A stretch of 12,388 nt of DNA from contig JAYTCQ010000068.1 of assembly GCA_043736395.1 (NCBI GenBank), forward strand, positions 1 through 12,388, in the 5' to 3' direction. Of this stretch, positions 1 to 6,933 are shown piece after piece; positions within the stretch are counted from its first letter, which is position 1; each line of letters opens with the position of its first letter. A program made the translations under genes and the position numbers. The notes beneath the pieces are model-generated. The model was not told the DNA's origin. It did no database searches and saw only the letters and a list, made by a program, of their open reading frames with translations. The stretch comes from JAFDVL01 sp043736395 (lineage in GTDB: Bacteria; Acidobacteriota; Blastocatellia; RBC074).

Positions 1-826
1 TGCCCTTACTGCGTGCGGGCTTCTGCATTCGGGAAAATTCTTCAGTCGTTGAAATTTTGCATCCTCGTGATTGCATCTCTTGTAAGAATTCTTCAGCGAA
101 TTTTTCAAAGCCTCTGATATCGCTCATTGCATCTGTAAGCAGCACAACTTTTTTGATTGAAGCAAGGTTGGAAAAATTATCTACAAGGTCGCGTACAGTG
201 CTAGCTACACAATGTGTCCGCGCTTCACCAGCGATAACAATTAATTCTTCTTTTTCCAATTGATCTAATAACTTTTGATTGAGCATCGTTTCAGGAACTG
301 CTTCATCAGGGACGTCAGCTTTAAAAGCAGAGAAATGTTCTGTTAATGCATAACTCCCTTTTGGCCAATAATTCACCGTTTCAAAATCTCTTTCCCATTC
401 GAGTAATGCATCAAATAATTCGGGAAAGACAGCGTGCCCGCGCGATCCAATCAAGCAATGGGGCGGCCAAATGGTTAATGAATATCTTCCATTATTTTCA
501 AGCCTGCGAACGTACTCTAAGCCTTGAATTTGAAGGCGTGGGTTTACAACTTTCCAACGGCCTTCTTCAATTTCGGTAGCTCGAATTGTAGTAAACGCCA
601 CTGGATTTTTTCCAGTTGAATCCTCCCAGAAAATCGGATGCGCGATGTGTACTAAATGATGTGAATCAAGCGTCACATGAATTGATTTGATGTTCGCTTT
701 TTCATGTCGAATGAACGATGCGAGGCGAGCCATATCGTGTTCGGCTCCGGGCACGTAGAGCGCTCCCTGCGGTTCACAAAAATCAATTTGAGGATCAATA
801 ATCAAAAGACACATTTTTTGACTCAT
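1..826 (-). CDS. nicotinamidase/isochorismatase-family cysteine hydrolase (3' end cut by window)
   Basis: The frame stays open from ATG at 826-824 to the left edge, giving 275 codons with no stop seen. The fold is that of nicotinamidase/isochorismatase hydrolases, which cleave an amide such as nicotinamide to nicotinate plus ammonia in cytoplasmic NAD salvage. Visible family features: the N-terminal LLIIDPQIDF strand with the catalytic Asp11; a metal-site-like stretch TLDSHHLVH (Asp54, His56 and nearby His); WPPHCLIGS at 120-128, as in nicotinamidases; the likely catalytic Lys156 in YWPKGS; and the nucleophile Cys206 in GEARTHCVAST. At 275+ residues it is longer than the usual ~200-residue enzymes, with extra sequence between the metal site and Lys156. 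No good Shine-Dalgarno sequence precedes the start, and Met5 is an alternative start. It is divergent from the oxidoreductase at 870. Substrate is not certain: nicotinamide is the best guess, but other isochorismatase-like amidase activities are possible. Confidence 0.85.
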   Translation of the reverse strand, partial: MSQKMCLLIIDPQIDFCEPQGALYVPGAEHDMARLASFIRHEKANIKSIHVTLDSHHLVHIAHPIFWEDSTGKNPVAFTTIRATEIEEGRWKVVNPRLQIQGLEYVRRLENNGRYSLTIWPPHCLIGSRGHAVFPELFDALLEWERDFETVNYWPKGSYALTEHFSAFKADVPDEAVPETMLNQKLLDQLEKEELIVIAGEARTHCVASTVRDLVDNFSNLASIKKVVLLTDAMSDIRGFEKFAEEFLQEMQSRGCKISTTEEFSRMQKPARSKG

Positions 827-846
827 AGCGTTGTTAAGAGTACAAC
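818..846 (+). promoter_or_regulatory. sigma70-type promoter for the Mo-oxidoreductase
   Basis: A -35 hexamer TTGACT (818-823) and a -10 hexamer TACAAC (841-846) are separated by exactly 17 bp. Transcription would begin near 853, just ahead of ATG 870. The -35 box lies inside the first codons of the divergent hydrolase gene. This placement argues against the in-frame TTG at 831 as the start of the oxidoreductase, since it sits in the promoter spacer. Confidence 0.4.
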
Positions 847-869
847 TGAGGATCGGAACTGACAAATGT

Positions 870-1895
870 ATGGCACTTTTTGATTCGATCAATCAAATGC
901 AGGAAACACGCCGTAAGACTTCCCGAAGGCTGTTTTTATTAGGTGGTGTAGCCACTGTAGTTGGATATTTTGGATTTCGCTTATGGAAATTCAGGGCACG
1001 GCCTGCCGCCAATCTTCCAACCAAATTTATTTCTACGAACCAGGAATTTTATTCTGTCGCCATTGATGAAGGCTTTAGGCCGAAGGTTAATGAAAACGAG
1101 TGGAAGCTGGAAATTACGGACACTGAGTCGAGAAATTTTAATTTGTCATATCAGGAATTACGCCAACTCGAGAGCCGTCATGTCTTCAAAACTTTTATCT
1201 GTGTCGGCAATGAAGTGGGCGGCCCGTTTATTAATAATGCCGAATGGACGGTCACTTCTTTAGCGCCGATATTAAAAAAGCTGGTTGGAGATACTCCCTC
1301 TGAAAATTTACGCGCTGTTTTTTACGGACTGGATGATTTTTATTCGAGTGTACCGTTAGAAGTTGCAATGCACTCCAATGCGTTCATCGCATACGAGATG
1401 AACGGTGAAAAATTGCCAATCCGGCACGGGTTTCCAGCCCGCGTTTTTTTACCCGGCAAATATGGAATGAAGCAGCCACGCTGGTTGTCTAAAATCGAAG
1501 TCGTGAAAACTCCCTGGCTGAAAGGCTATTATGAAGTCCGTGGTTATTCAGACATTGCTGAAATAAAAAATACCGCTCGCATTGATTATGCAGCGAAACA
1601 AACAGATGGAAGCTGGATGATCACCGGAGTTGCGCTATGCGGTCAGCGTCTGGTTGAACGGGTTGAGATTAGTTTTGATGAGGGGAGAACCTGGGAAAAT
1701 ACAAAAATTACCAGTGAAAAGTTGCCAGAAACTTGGGCTACCTGGGAATTTATCTGGAATCCCCCCTCGAAACAGGAATACATCATCACTGCCAGAGTAT
1801 TCGACGATCACGGAGAAGCACAGTTAAGTCAAAATGGCGGAAGCTTTCCTTCGGGTTCTAGCGGCTATCATCGAATAACGGTGAGCGTCGGATAA
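870..1895 (+). CDS. Tat-exported sulfite-oxidase-type molybdopterin oxidoreductase
   Basis: A periplasmic molybdenum-cofactor enzyme of the sulfite oxidase superfamily, 341 residues from ATG 870. ATG 897 (332 residues) is an alternative, and numbering here follows it. A twin-arginine motif SRRLFLL (9-15) precedes a hydrophobic stretch, so the folded, cofactor-loaded protein is probably exported or membrane-tethered by Tat. The oxidoreductase domain (about 45-205) contains FICVGNEVGG with Cys102 as the expected Mo ligand, and the family block HGFPARVFLPGKYGMKQ (177-192) followed by WLSKIEV. The C-terminal part (about 225-330, with EISFDEGRTW) resembles the Mo-cofactor dimerisation domain of sulfite oxidases. 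No cytochrome or YedZ-like haem partner lies next to it, so its electron acceptor is unknown. Sulfite or another small oxidised or reduced compound is a possible substrate, but sequence alone does not decide. Shine-Dalgarno signals are weak at both starts. Confidence 0.85.
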   Translation: MALFDSINQMQETRRKTSRRLFLLGGVATVVGYFGFRLWKFRARPAANLPTKFISTNQEFYSVAIDEGFRPKVNENEWKLEITDTESRNFNLSYQELRQLESRHVFKTFICVGNEVGGPFINNAEWTVTSLAPILKKLVGDTPSENLRAVFYGLDDFYSSVPLEVAMHSNAFIAYEMNGEKLPIRHGFPARVFLPGKYGMKQPRWLSKIEVVKTPWLKGYYEVRGYSDIAEIKNTARIDYAAKQTDGSWMITGVALCGQRLVERVEISFDEGRTWENTKITSEKLPETWATWEFIWNPPSKQEYIITARVFDDHGEAQLSQNGGSFPSGSSGYHRITVSVG

Positions 1896-1984
1896 ATACC
1901 TGAACTTACCAATATAATTTTAAGAGTTGCCTGTTTTCAAGACAGTGAAAACCGAGGGCCAGAATAAAAATTTGAATTGTTCCG

Positions 1985-2020
1985 TCCCCGTTTAAAGGGA
2001 TGTTCACGTTTAAACGGGGA
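1985..2020. repeat. intergenic inverted repeat, 12-bp arms
   Basis: The arms TCCCCGTTTAAA (1985-1996) and TTTAAACGGGGA (2009-2020) are perfect reverse complements around a 12-nt loop. There is no T-run on either side, so an intrinsic terminator is not well supported. It could be a factor-assisted 3' end for the oxidoreductase, an operator, or a dispersed palindrome. A weaker GTTTTC/GAAAAC repeat (1933-1952) and a CTCAGA/TCTGAG repeat (2054-2078) lie in the same spacer. Confidence 0.6.
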
Positions 2021-2089
2021 TCATTGAGTCAGCGTATCGTAACAAAATCCAGTCTCAGACAACATCTTATCATCTGAGGGAAAAAGGAA

Positions 2090-2118
2090 TTGACCAGATG
2101 TTTAGTGGTGTTTAATAT
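2090..2118 (+). promoter_or_regulatory. sigma70-type promoter for the hybrid histidine kinase
   Basis: TTGACC (2090-2095), a 17-bp spacer and TAATAT (2113-2118) form a good vegetative-type promoter. The predicted transcript starts near 2125 and has a leader of about 130 nt before ATG 2256. The -10 box coincides with the first copy of a direct repeat described separately. Confidence 0.4.
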
Positions 2119-2189
2119 GTAAAAGTAATTAGATATGCGTTCGAGTAGTGTTACTCCCAATTAATTATCTACAAATAATATGTAGAAGT
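2113..2189 (+). repeat. 14-bp direct repeat overlapping the kinase promoter
   Basis: TAATATGTAAAAGT (2113-2126) recurs as TAATATGTAGAAGT (2176-2189), one mismatch in 14. The copies are 63 bp apart, close to six helical turns, so both lie on the same DNA face. The first covers the -10 box and start site, and the second is in the leader. They could be regulator half-sites, but AT-rich chance repetition is not excluded. Confidence 0.35.
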
Positions 2190-2255
2190 GGAAAACATTG
2201 CTCTCCCCACACACATCGCAGCTCAAACTTTGCCCTAAAACCGTTTGAAATCGCT

Positions 2256-4295
2256 ATGTACAATTTCCCCCAAAAAATAACCAACATACTTAGGCAAGGC
2301 TATGCCAATTTAACCGATAAGAATGAACTCAGAGTGATATTGACGCTGACTGTTTCTTTTGTCGCGGTTTGGTCCCTAAGATACACAATTTTCTCTCAAC
2401 AATTTCTTGGCTTTAAGTACACCAAAGAGCCTTGGAATATGTTGTTTATCGGGTTGATTCCAGTCCTGTTAGCGTTCAATTCAAGAAATATTTTTACGAT
2501 TGTCGCGATCGGATCATTAACTTTGCTGGCAGCGGCGTTAGATATTGTTGTCATTAATAAAACTGACTTTGATAATTTTGACGCTAAGTTTTATTTCTTA
2601 AATTTTTGTTTTCTGTCAGTTGTTTCGCTGTGTTATTTAGCGCAACGACAGTCGAGAATTATTAAGGAAGAGCAAAAAATTCGACGACGGCGCGATGTGG
2701 AATTATCAGAGCTGGCGGACGCTTACACCAAGCTCGAAAAGAGTCAGCAAAAAATTCTTCGCCTGACCAGCCTGATTGCAGAAAACGCCCCAGCTGCCAT
2801 TGCTCAACTGACGCCAGGAATGAACTATCAGATTATTAACCCAATTTTTGAAAATTTAGTGGGACGGGTTACTGGATTTCTTAGACTGGATTTAGTAGGA
2901 CGTTCACTGGATTCACATGAGTGTTTAATTGAATGTCGGGATAATTGGAATGAGGCAATTGCCTCAGTTCAATCGGGTCGTCCTGCCAGGCTTGATGCCG
3001 AGGCTTGCATCTCGAAAATAACTGGCGAAATGACTTATTGGGATTGGACGATATGGCCTGTTAAAGACGAAGCGAATGTGACCGAAAGTGTCTTGATCCT
3101 TGGTTCAGACGTGACGGAGAGAGTTCATAGCGAGCGCCGATTGGCCACTGCTTTAACTGAGCTTGAGCAATCAAATCACGCAAAAGATACTTTTTTAGCC
3201 ACGTTGTCGCATGAATTACGAACGCCGCTGACACCGATTCTAGGTTGGACAAAAATCATTCAGGAAAATAAGTACGATAATAAAACGACCGTCCAGGGTT
3301 TAGCGGTAATTGAAAGAAATGTTCGTTTGCAATCTCAGTTGGTTGACGATTTGCTTGATCTGTCAAAGATCACGATGGGCAAAATCGAACTGAACAAATG
3401 CTTGGTGGACATAAACGAATTGATCTTGTTAGCGCTGGAAACAGAACAATATAGCCTGGAATCAAAAAACATTAGACAAACCTTAAATCTTTCGAATAAC
3501 CCTTTATATGTTTTAGGCGATCCCATGAGGTTAGAACAAGTTATCTGGAATATCTTGTCCAATGCCGGGAAATTTACCCCGCATTCCGGCAATATTCATA
3601 TCTCTACTCGCCAGTTTCAACAGGAATGCCAAATCATAATTAAGGATTCTGGCATTGGCATTGACTCAGACTTTATTCCTTATCTGTTTGAGCCTTTCAA
3701 ACAAGCTGACTCAAGCATTACGCGCAACCACGGAGGCCTTGGAATTGGATTATCCATTGCTTCGAAATTGATTGAGCTGCACGAGGGGCAGATCGAAGTG
3801 CAAAGTGAGGGGAAGGGGAAAGGGGCAAAATTTATTCTCAAGCTACCAATTCAAAGTTCTCCAAATCATAATCGATCTTTATCGAACCGGGATCATTCGC
3901 AAAGTCTGGTCGAAGGATTAAAGGTTTTAATTCTTGAGGATTCCGACGACTCACGTGAATTATTAGGTATAGTGCTTTCCTCGAAAGGTTGTGAAGTTAG
4001 TCTGGTTAGTTCTGTACCGGACGCCTTGCGAGCTGCGCGGGAATTTTTGCCAGACATCATTATTTCTGATATTGGGTTACCAGAAGAGGATGGCTATGCT
4101 TTTGTTCGGAAATTAAGGGCAATTCCTCAATTTGCTCTCACACCTATTATTGCTTTAACCGGCTTTGTGATGGATCAGGATAAGGATAACGCGTTTAGTG
4201 CAGGCTTTGATAGCCATATTTCAAAGCCTGTTGATCCGGCTCACCTGATTGAGACAATTATTAATTTAACCGCCGCGACAAGGGTTAGTTTATGA
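2256..4295 (+). CDS. membrane hybrid sensor histidine kinase with C-terminal receiver
   Basis: A 679-residue two-component sensor. Four hydrophobic segments (about 25-46, 60-75, 79-100 and 112-129) anchor it in the inner membrane with almost no periplasmic loop. A charged helix (about 131-172) leads to a PAS-like domain (about 173-290). The dimerisation/phosphoacceptor helix has LSHELRTPL with His319. The ATPase domain shows the N box NILSNAGKF (432-440), G1 DSGIGID (464-470), F-box-like LFEPFKQ, and G2 GGLGIGLS (493-500). A receiver domain (about 556-670) carries Glu561/Asp562, phosphoacceptor Asp605, Thr635 and Lys657, all the residues needed for phosphotransfer. There is no DNA-binding or Hpt domain, so a separate partner must take the signal onward, and no response regulator adjoins it. 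The ligand is unknown. An upstream in-frame GTG (2148) adds 36 residues unlike the family. ATG 2256 is preferred, although no Shine-Dalgarno sequence is evident. Confidence 0.92.
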   Translation: MYNFPQKITNILRQGYANLTDKNELRVILTLTVSFVAVWSLRYTIFSQQFLGFKYTKEPWNMLFIGLIPVLLAFNSRNIFTIVAIGSLTLLAAALDIVVINKTDFDNFDAKFYFLNFCFLSVVSLCYLAQRQSRIIKEEQKIRRRRDVELSELADAYTKLEKSQQKILRLTSLIAENAPAAIAQLTPGMNYQIINPIFENLVGRVTGFLRLDLVGRSLDSHECLIECRDNWNEAIASVQSGRPARLDAEACISKITGEMTYWDWTIWPVKDEANVTESVLILGSDVTERVHSERRLATALTELEQSNHAKDTFLATLSHELRTPLTPILGWTKIIQENKYDNKTTVQGLAVIERNVRLQSQLVDDLLDLSKITMGKIELNKCLVDINELILLALETEQYSLESKNIRQTLNLSNNPLYVLGDPMRLEQVIWNILSNAGKFTPHSGNIHISTRQFQQECQIIIKDSGIGIDSDFIPYLFEPFKQADSSITRNHGGLGIGLSIASKLIELHEGQIEVQSEGKGKGAKFILKLPIQSSPNHNRSLSNRDHSQSLVEGLKVLILEDSDDSRELLGIVLSSKGCEVSLVSSVPDALRAAREFLPDIIISDIGLPEEDGYAFVRKLRAIPQFALTPIIALTGFVMDQDKDNAFSAGFDSHISKPVDPAHLIETIINLTAATRVSL

Positions 4296-4308
4296 AAATA
4301 AAGAGGTT

Positions 4309-4363
4309 GATTCTATTTATAGATCACAGTTCGCAAATTATTTGATTCACGAGAAATAGAATC
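4309..4363. repeat. 10-bp inverted repeat downstream of the kinase
   Basis: GATTCTATTT (4309-4318) and AAATAGAATC (4354-4363) are perfect complements separated by 35 nt, beginning 14 bp after the kinase stop codon. The long loop and missing T-run make an intrinsic terminator doubtful. It may be a weak transcript-end structure. Confidence 0.35.
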
Positions 4364-4410
4364 GGGAATATTTGCAGATGAGCGTGTAAAATATTCATTC
4401 CTTTGGTCAA

Positions 4411-4439
4411 TTGCATATTAACAACCTGACAGGCATAAT
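4411..4439 (+). promoter_or_regulatory. candidate promoter for the OmpA-like gene
   Basis: TTGCAT (4411-4416), 17 bp, then CATAAT (4434-4439), a good -10 with a poor -35. It would give a leader of about 130 nt that contains the TTGCARGT half-sites. Tentative, since the spacer is AT-rich and other hexamer pairs can be drawn. Confidence 0.22.
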
Positions 4440-4479
4440 TTGCATCCTAGCTCCGTAAACACGTAAAACAATGAAGTTC

Positions 4480-4527
4480 TTGCAAGTCAGCGACCTGCAA
4501 AGCTTTTGTGGTACAAGTCTTGCAGGT
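4480..4527. promoter_or_regulatory. three TTGCARGT half-sites ahead of the OmpA-like gene
   Basis: TTGCAAGT (4480-4487) and ACCTGCAA (4493-4500) form an 8-5-8 near-palindrome with one mismatch. TTGCAGGT (4520-4527) repeats the motif in direct orientation. The cluster lies 50-100 bp before the start codon at 4579. It could be an operator or a leader RNA structure, and no known binding protein is assigned. Confidence 0.3.
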
Positions 4528-4563
4528 GATAGTGTTAGGTTTATCCAATTTAATGTATTGATA

Positions 4564-4570
4564 GGGAGGA
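4564..4570 (+). promoter_or_regulatory. strong Shine-Dalgarno site fixing the OmpA-like start
   Basis: GGGAGGA lies 8 nt before ATG 4579. This ATG opens directly into a signal peptide, so the upstream in-frame ATG at 4471 is rejected as the start. Confidence 0.8.
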
Positions 4571-4578
4571 AATTACTA

Positions 4579-5637
4579 ATGAAAAGAACTCAATTAATTC
4601 TCGCGCTCGTTTTGGGAATAGCAACTGTTGTTCCCGCACTGGCGCAGAACAGCCCAACAGATGAAGGTCTCAAGATTTCTCGCGCGGCATCCGGTCAAAA
4701 GCAAAAGATCAAAGGTGTGATCGTCAAACGCGATACGGATGGATTTGTCGTGCGTGATATGAATGGTAGCGACTGGAGCGTAACATTAACGAATACAACT
4801 GAAGTTAAAGAACGCAAGAGCAATATTTTTCGTGGTGCGCAAAAGTATGGCCCGACAACTTTACTTCGCGGTTTGAACGTTGAAGTTGAAGGTGTTGGTG
4901 ATGGCACTGGCTCAATTGTTGCTAAAACCGTGAAGGCTACACAAGATGAAGTAGCCATGGCGCGTACCATGGATTCTCGTGTAACGCCGGTTGAAGGTCG
5001 TGTTGGAGACGCAGAAGGCCGAATTACACAAGCGGAAGCCAACGCACAGCGACTTTCTGGTCAAATTGATGAGCTGAGCGCGATTTCAAATGCTGCTCGT
5101 GGCGGAGCGAAAGCCGCACAGGAAAGTGCAGATGCTGCTATTTCCGGTGTTAATGCTACCAATCAGCGTATTTCTGATCTTGATGAATATGAAGAACGCA
5201 AAGCTGTGGCAGTGAATTTTAAAGCTGGTAAATTTGAACTTTCACCGGAATCAAAATCAATCCTTGATGCGATTGCGATGCAGGCCAAACAAGAAAAAGC
5301 TTATGTCATTGAGATTCGCGGACACGCTTCTGCTGAAGGCAAACTTGATCTTAATCGTAAATTAAGCCAACACCGTGCGGATGAAGTAGTTCGTTATTTA
5401 GCAGAAACTCACAACATTCCACAAAGACGCATTGTGACACCTTTCGGTTATGGCGTGGCGCAGCCAATGGCTGATAACACTACTCCCGATGGACGGATGC
5501 AAAACCGTCGTGTCGAAGTGAAAATCCTGGTCAGCAAGGGCATGATGGCTCCGGTGAATGTAACAAAACCGGCTTCAGCGACTTCAGCGAATGAAGCGCC
5601 AGTGACGAATAGCAAAGTAGTTTTGAACGTAAAATAA
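4579..5637 (+). CDS. OmpA-family envelope protein with DUF5666-like and coiled-coil regions
   Basis: A 352-residue exported protein that probably links outer membrane or periplasm to peptidoglycan. The signal peptide (1-22) ends ALA before QNS. Residues about 43-120 form a beta-rich unit (KGVIVKRDTDGFVVRD, then TTLLRGLNVEVEGVG) resembling DUF5666/OB-type domains. Residues 130-205 are Ala/Gln/Asp-rich, helical and coiled-coil-like. Residues 208-318 are the OmpA C-terminal domain: VNFKAGKFELSPES, RGHASAEGKLDLN, LSQHRADEVVRYL and NRRVEVKI. There is no N-terminal OmpA beta-barrel. The peptidoglycan-binding Arg is retained (Arg266), but the usual Asp of the GHTD motif is replaced (GHAS, Ser251). 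A low-complexity tail (325-352) follows. The strong Shine-Dalgarno sequence and strong terminator suggest a highly expressed single-gene unit. OmpA-domain assignment is firm; the N-terminal assignment is less so. Confidence 0.9.
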   Translation: MKRTQLILALVLGIATVVPALAQNSPTDEGLKISRAASGQKQKIKGVIVKRDTDGFVVRDMNGSDWSVTLTNTTEVKERKSNIFRGAQKYGPTTLLRGLNVEVEGVGDGTGSIVAKTVKATQDEVAMARTMDSRVTPVEGRVGDAEGRITQAEANAQRLSGQIDELSAISNAARGGAKAAQESADAAISGVNATNQRISDLDEYEERKAVAVNFKAGKFELSPESKSILDAIAMQAKQEKAYVIEIRGHASAEGKLDLNRKLSQHRADEVVRYLAETHNIPQRRIVTPFGYGVAQPMADNTTPDGRMQNRRVEVKILVSKGMMAPVNVTKPASATSANEAPVTNSKVVLNVK

Positions 5638-5661
5638 ATTTTTTACGTCTCGAAAATTAAT

Positions 5662-5722
5662 AATGACGAGTGCGCAGTGGTCTCAGCAGGTTATCTTGCT
5701 GTCTGCTCGCACTCGTCATTTT
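5662..5722 (+). terminator. intrinsic terminator after the OmpA-like gene
   Basis: AATGACGAGTGCG (5662-5674) pairs perfectly with CGCACTCGTCATT (5708-5720), with an inner CAGCA/TGCTG stem, and the 3' arm ends in TTTT (5719-5722). It starts 24 bp after the stop codon. It separates the OmpA-like gene from the VWA gene, so the latter probably has its own promoter or depends on read-through. Confidence 0.75.
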
Positions 5723-5759
5723 CAATCAATAGCTTTATTTATAGGTGGTAGTTAACGGA

Positions 5760-6872
5760 ATGGCTTGCAAATTAAATCGTCAGCTCAGATCATTTTTTGG
5801 CACTGTGCTGCTGCTCAATTTACTATTTTTGCCTGCTTTGGAAATCTTTTGTCAATCCAAACGTCCTCGTAGCGTTGGCAGTGTTAATAAAGTAAATAAG
5901 AAAATAAGCCCTGTGGTTCCGCTTCAACCTATAGTCCAGCAAACTATCCCTGCGCCAACTAAGCCGGTAATTCCAGAACCTCAAAAGCCTGTTCAACCCA
6001 AAAAAGTTGAACCTAAGGAAGAAGAGGCAATTCTACGTATTGATTCCAAACTGGTCGCTGTACCGGTTTCTGTGACTGATACTGCCGGAGAACCGATTAA
6101 GGGATTAAAGCCCGAAGATTTTAAGTTGTTCGAGGAAGGTTCACCGCAGCAGTTGGTTGCGCTTGGTGATCCAGGGCAAACGCCTGTTGAACTGGTACTC
6201 GTCTTTGATGCTTCGGGCAGTGTTTTTGAGCGATTTAAATTCCAGCAGGACGCTGCTGCGCGATTTCTTAAACAGGTTTTCAAGCCAAAAGATTCAGTCA
6301 CTATTTTTTCTATTGGAATGACTTCTCATCTGATACAGCCGCGAACTCTCGCTTTTGATCAGTCTATCGCTGGTTTAATGAAAATTGTACCGACTCGTGA
6401 AGGTACTGCATTTTTCGATACTGTTGCGGACGCAGCAAAATATCTTGGAAAAAATGCCGAGCCTGGAACACGTCACGTCATTATCGTTATCTCGGATGGT
6501 GAGGATAATAAAAGTGATGATTATCGCTTGCCAAGCGCAATTCAGGAGCTTCAAAGAAGTGATTGCTTATTCTATTCAATTAATCCGAGCGGGCCGTCCA
6601 TTCGTTTGAATCGAGTAAGCATGCGAGGTCAGGATGGCATGATGGCATTAGCGAAACAAACTGGTGGCGCAGCCTTCTTGCCAGATAAATTTGAAGATTT
6701 AGACTTGGTCTTCAAACAAATCGCGACTGAGTTACAAGCACAATATTTATTAGGATATTATTCAACGGATGATCGCTCGGACGGTGGTTTTCGCAAGATT
6801 GCTGTGAATGTTCCGGCGCGACCAGAACTGCGAGTGAGAGCGCGTCAGGGATATTACGCGCCAAAAGTATAA
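5760..6872 (+). CDS. secreted VWFA-related domain protein (acidobacterial type)
   Basis: A 370-residue protein with an N-terminal hydrophobic export signal (about 12-30; the Cys31 context EIFC is not a proper lipobox). A Pro/Lys-rich linker (about 50-90) follows, then the pattern of the acidobacterial VWFA-related family: SKLVAVPVSVTDTAGEPIKG, then LKPEDFKLFEEG, then a von Willebrand A domain (about 143-340). The metal-ion-dependent adhesion site is complete: DASGS (Asp150, Ser152, Ser154), Thr216 in REGTAFFD and Asp246 in ISDGEDN. The end QYLLGYYSTDD and the final RQGYYAP are typical of the family. It probably binds a protein or ligand outside the inner membrane; the partner is unknown. ATG 5760 is preferred over GTG 5745 because AGGTGG (5743-5748) sits 11 nt upstream. 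It follows the OmpA-like gene by 122 bp and is convergent with the ABC operon. Confidence 0.88.
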   Translation: MACKLNRQLRSFFGTVLLLNLLFLPALEIFCQSKRPRSVGSVNKVNKKISPVVPLQPIVQQTIPAPTKPVIPEPQKPVQPKKVEPKEEEAILRIDSKLVAVPVSVTDTAGEPIKGLKPEDFKLFEEGSPQQLVALGDPGQTPVELVLVFDASGSVFERFKFQQDAAARFLKQVFKPKDSVTIFSIGMTSHLIQPRTLAFDQSIAGLMKIVPTREGTAFFDTVADAAKYLGKNAEPGTRHVIIVISDGEDNKSDDYRLPSAIQELQRSDCLFYSINPSGPSIRLNRVSMRGQDGMMALAKQTGGAAFLPDKFEDLDLVFKQIATELQAQYLLGYYSTDDRSDGGFRKIAVNVPARPELRVRARQGYYAPKV

Positions 6873-6876
6873 ACGT

Positions 6877-6928
6877 TTAGAGTTACGCGTCTACTAAGAG
6901 ACTTACACGAGTAAACGCGTAACTCTAA
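6877..6928. repeat. 14-bp perfect inverted repeat between convergent genes
   Basis: TTAGAGTTACGCGT (6877-6890) and ACGCGTAACTCTAA (6915-6928) are exact complements with a 24-nt loop, filling the 61-bp gap between the VWA gene and the last gene of the minus operon. It probably acts as a bidirectional transcript end, but neither side has a T-run, so it is not a textbook intrinsic terminator. Each arm contains ACGCGT. Confidence 0.6.
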
Positions 6929-6933
6929 GCATA

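Noticed and set aside
346..579. Plus-strand 77-codon frame inside the hydrolase
   Set aside because: It is antisense to a frame with clear family motifs on the minus strand.
831..869. TTG at 831 as start of the molybdenum oxidoreductase
   Set aside because: It lies between the -35 and -10 boxes of the likely promoter and lacks a ribosome site; ATG 870 or 897 fits the Tat signal.
2098..2115. Five-codon leader peptide ATG...TAA ahead of the kinase
   Set aside because: It falls within the predicted promoter, upstream of the likely transcript start.
2148..2255. GTG at 2148 as start of the histidine kinase
   Set aside because: The added 36 residues are unlike a sensor N-terminus; ATG 2256 leads straight into the membrane helices.
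4471..4578. In-frame ATG 4471 as start of the OmpA-like protein
   Set aside because: GGGAGGA and a clean signal peptide at ATG 4579 are far stronger evidence.
5788..5855. VWA protein as a lipoprotein via Cys31
   Set aside because: The residues before Cys (EIF) do not match a lipobox.
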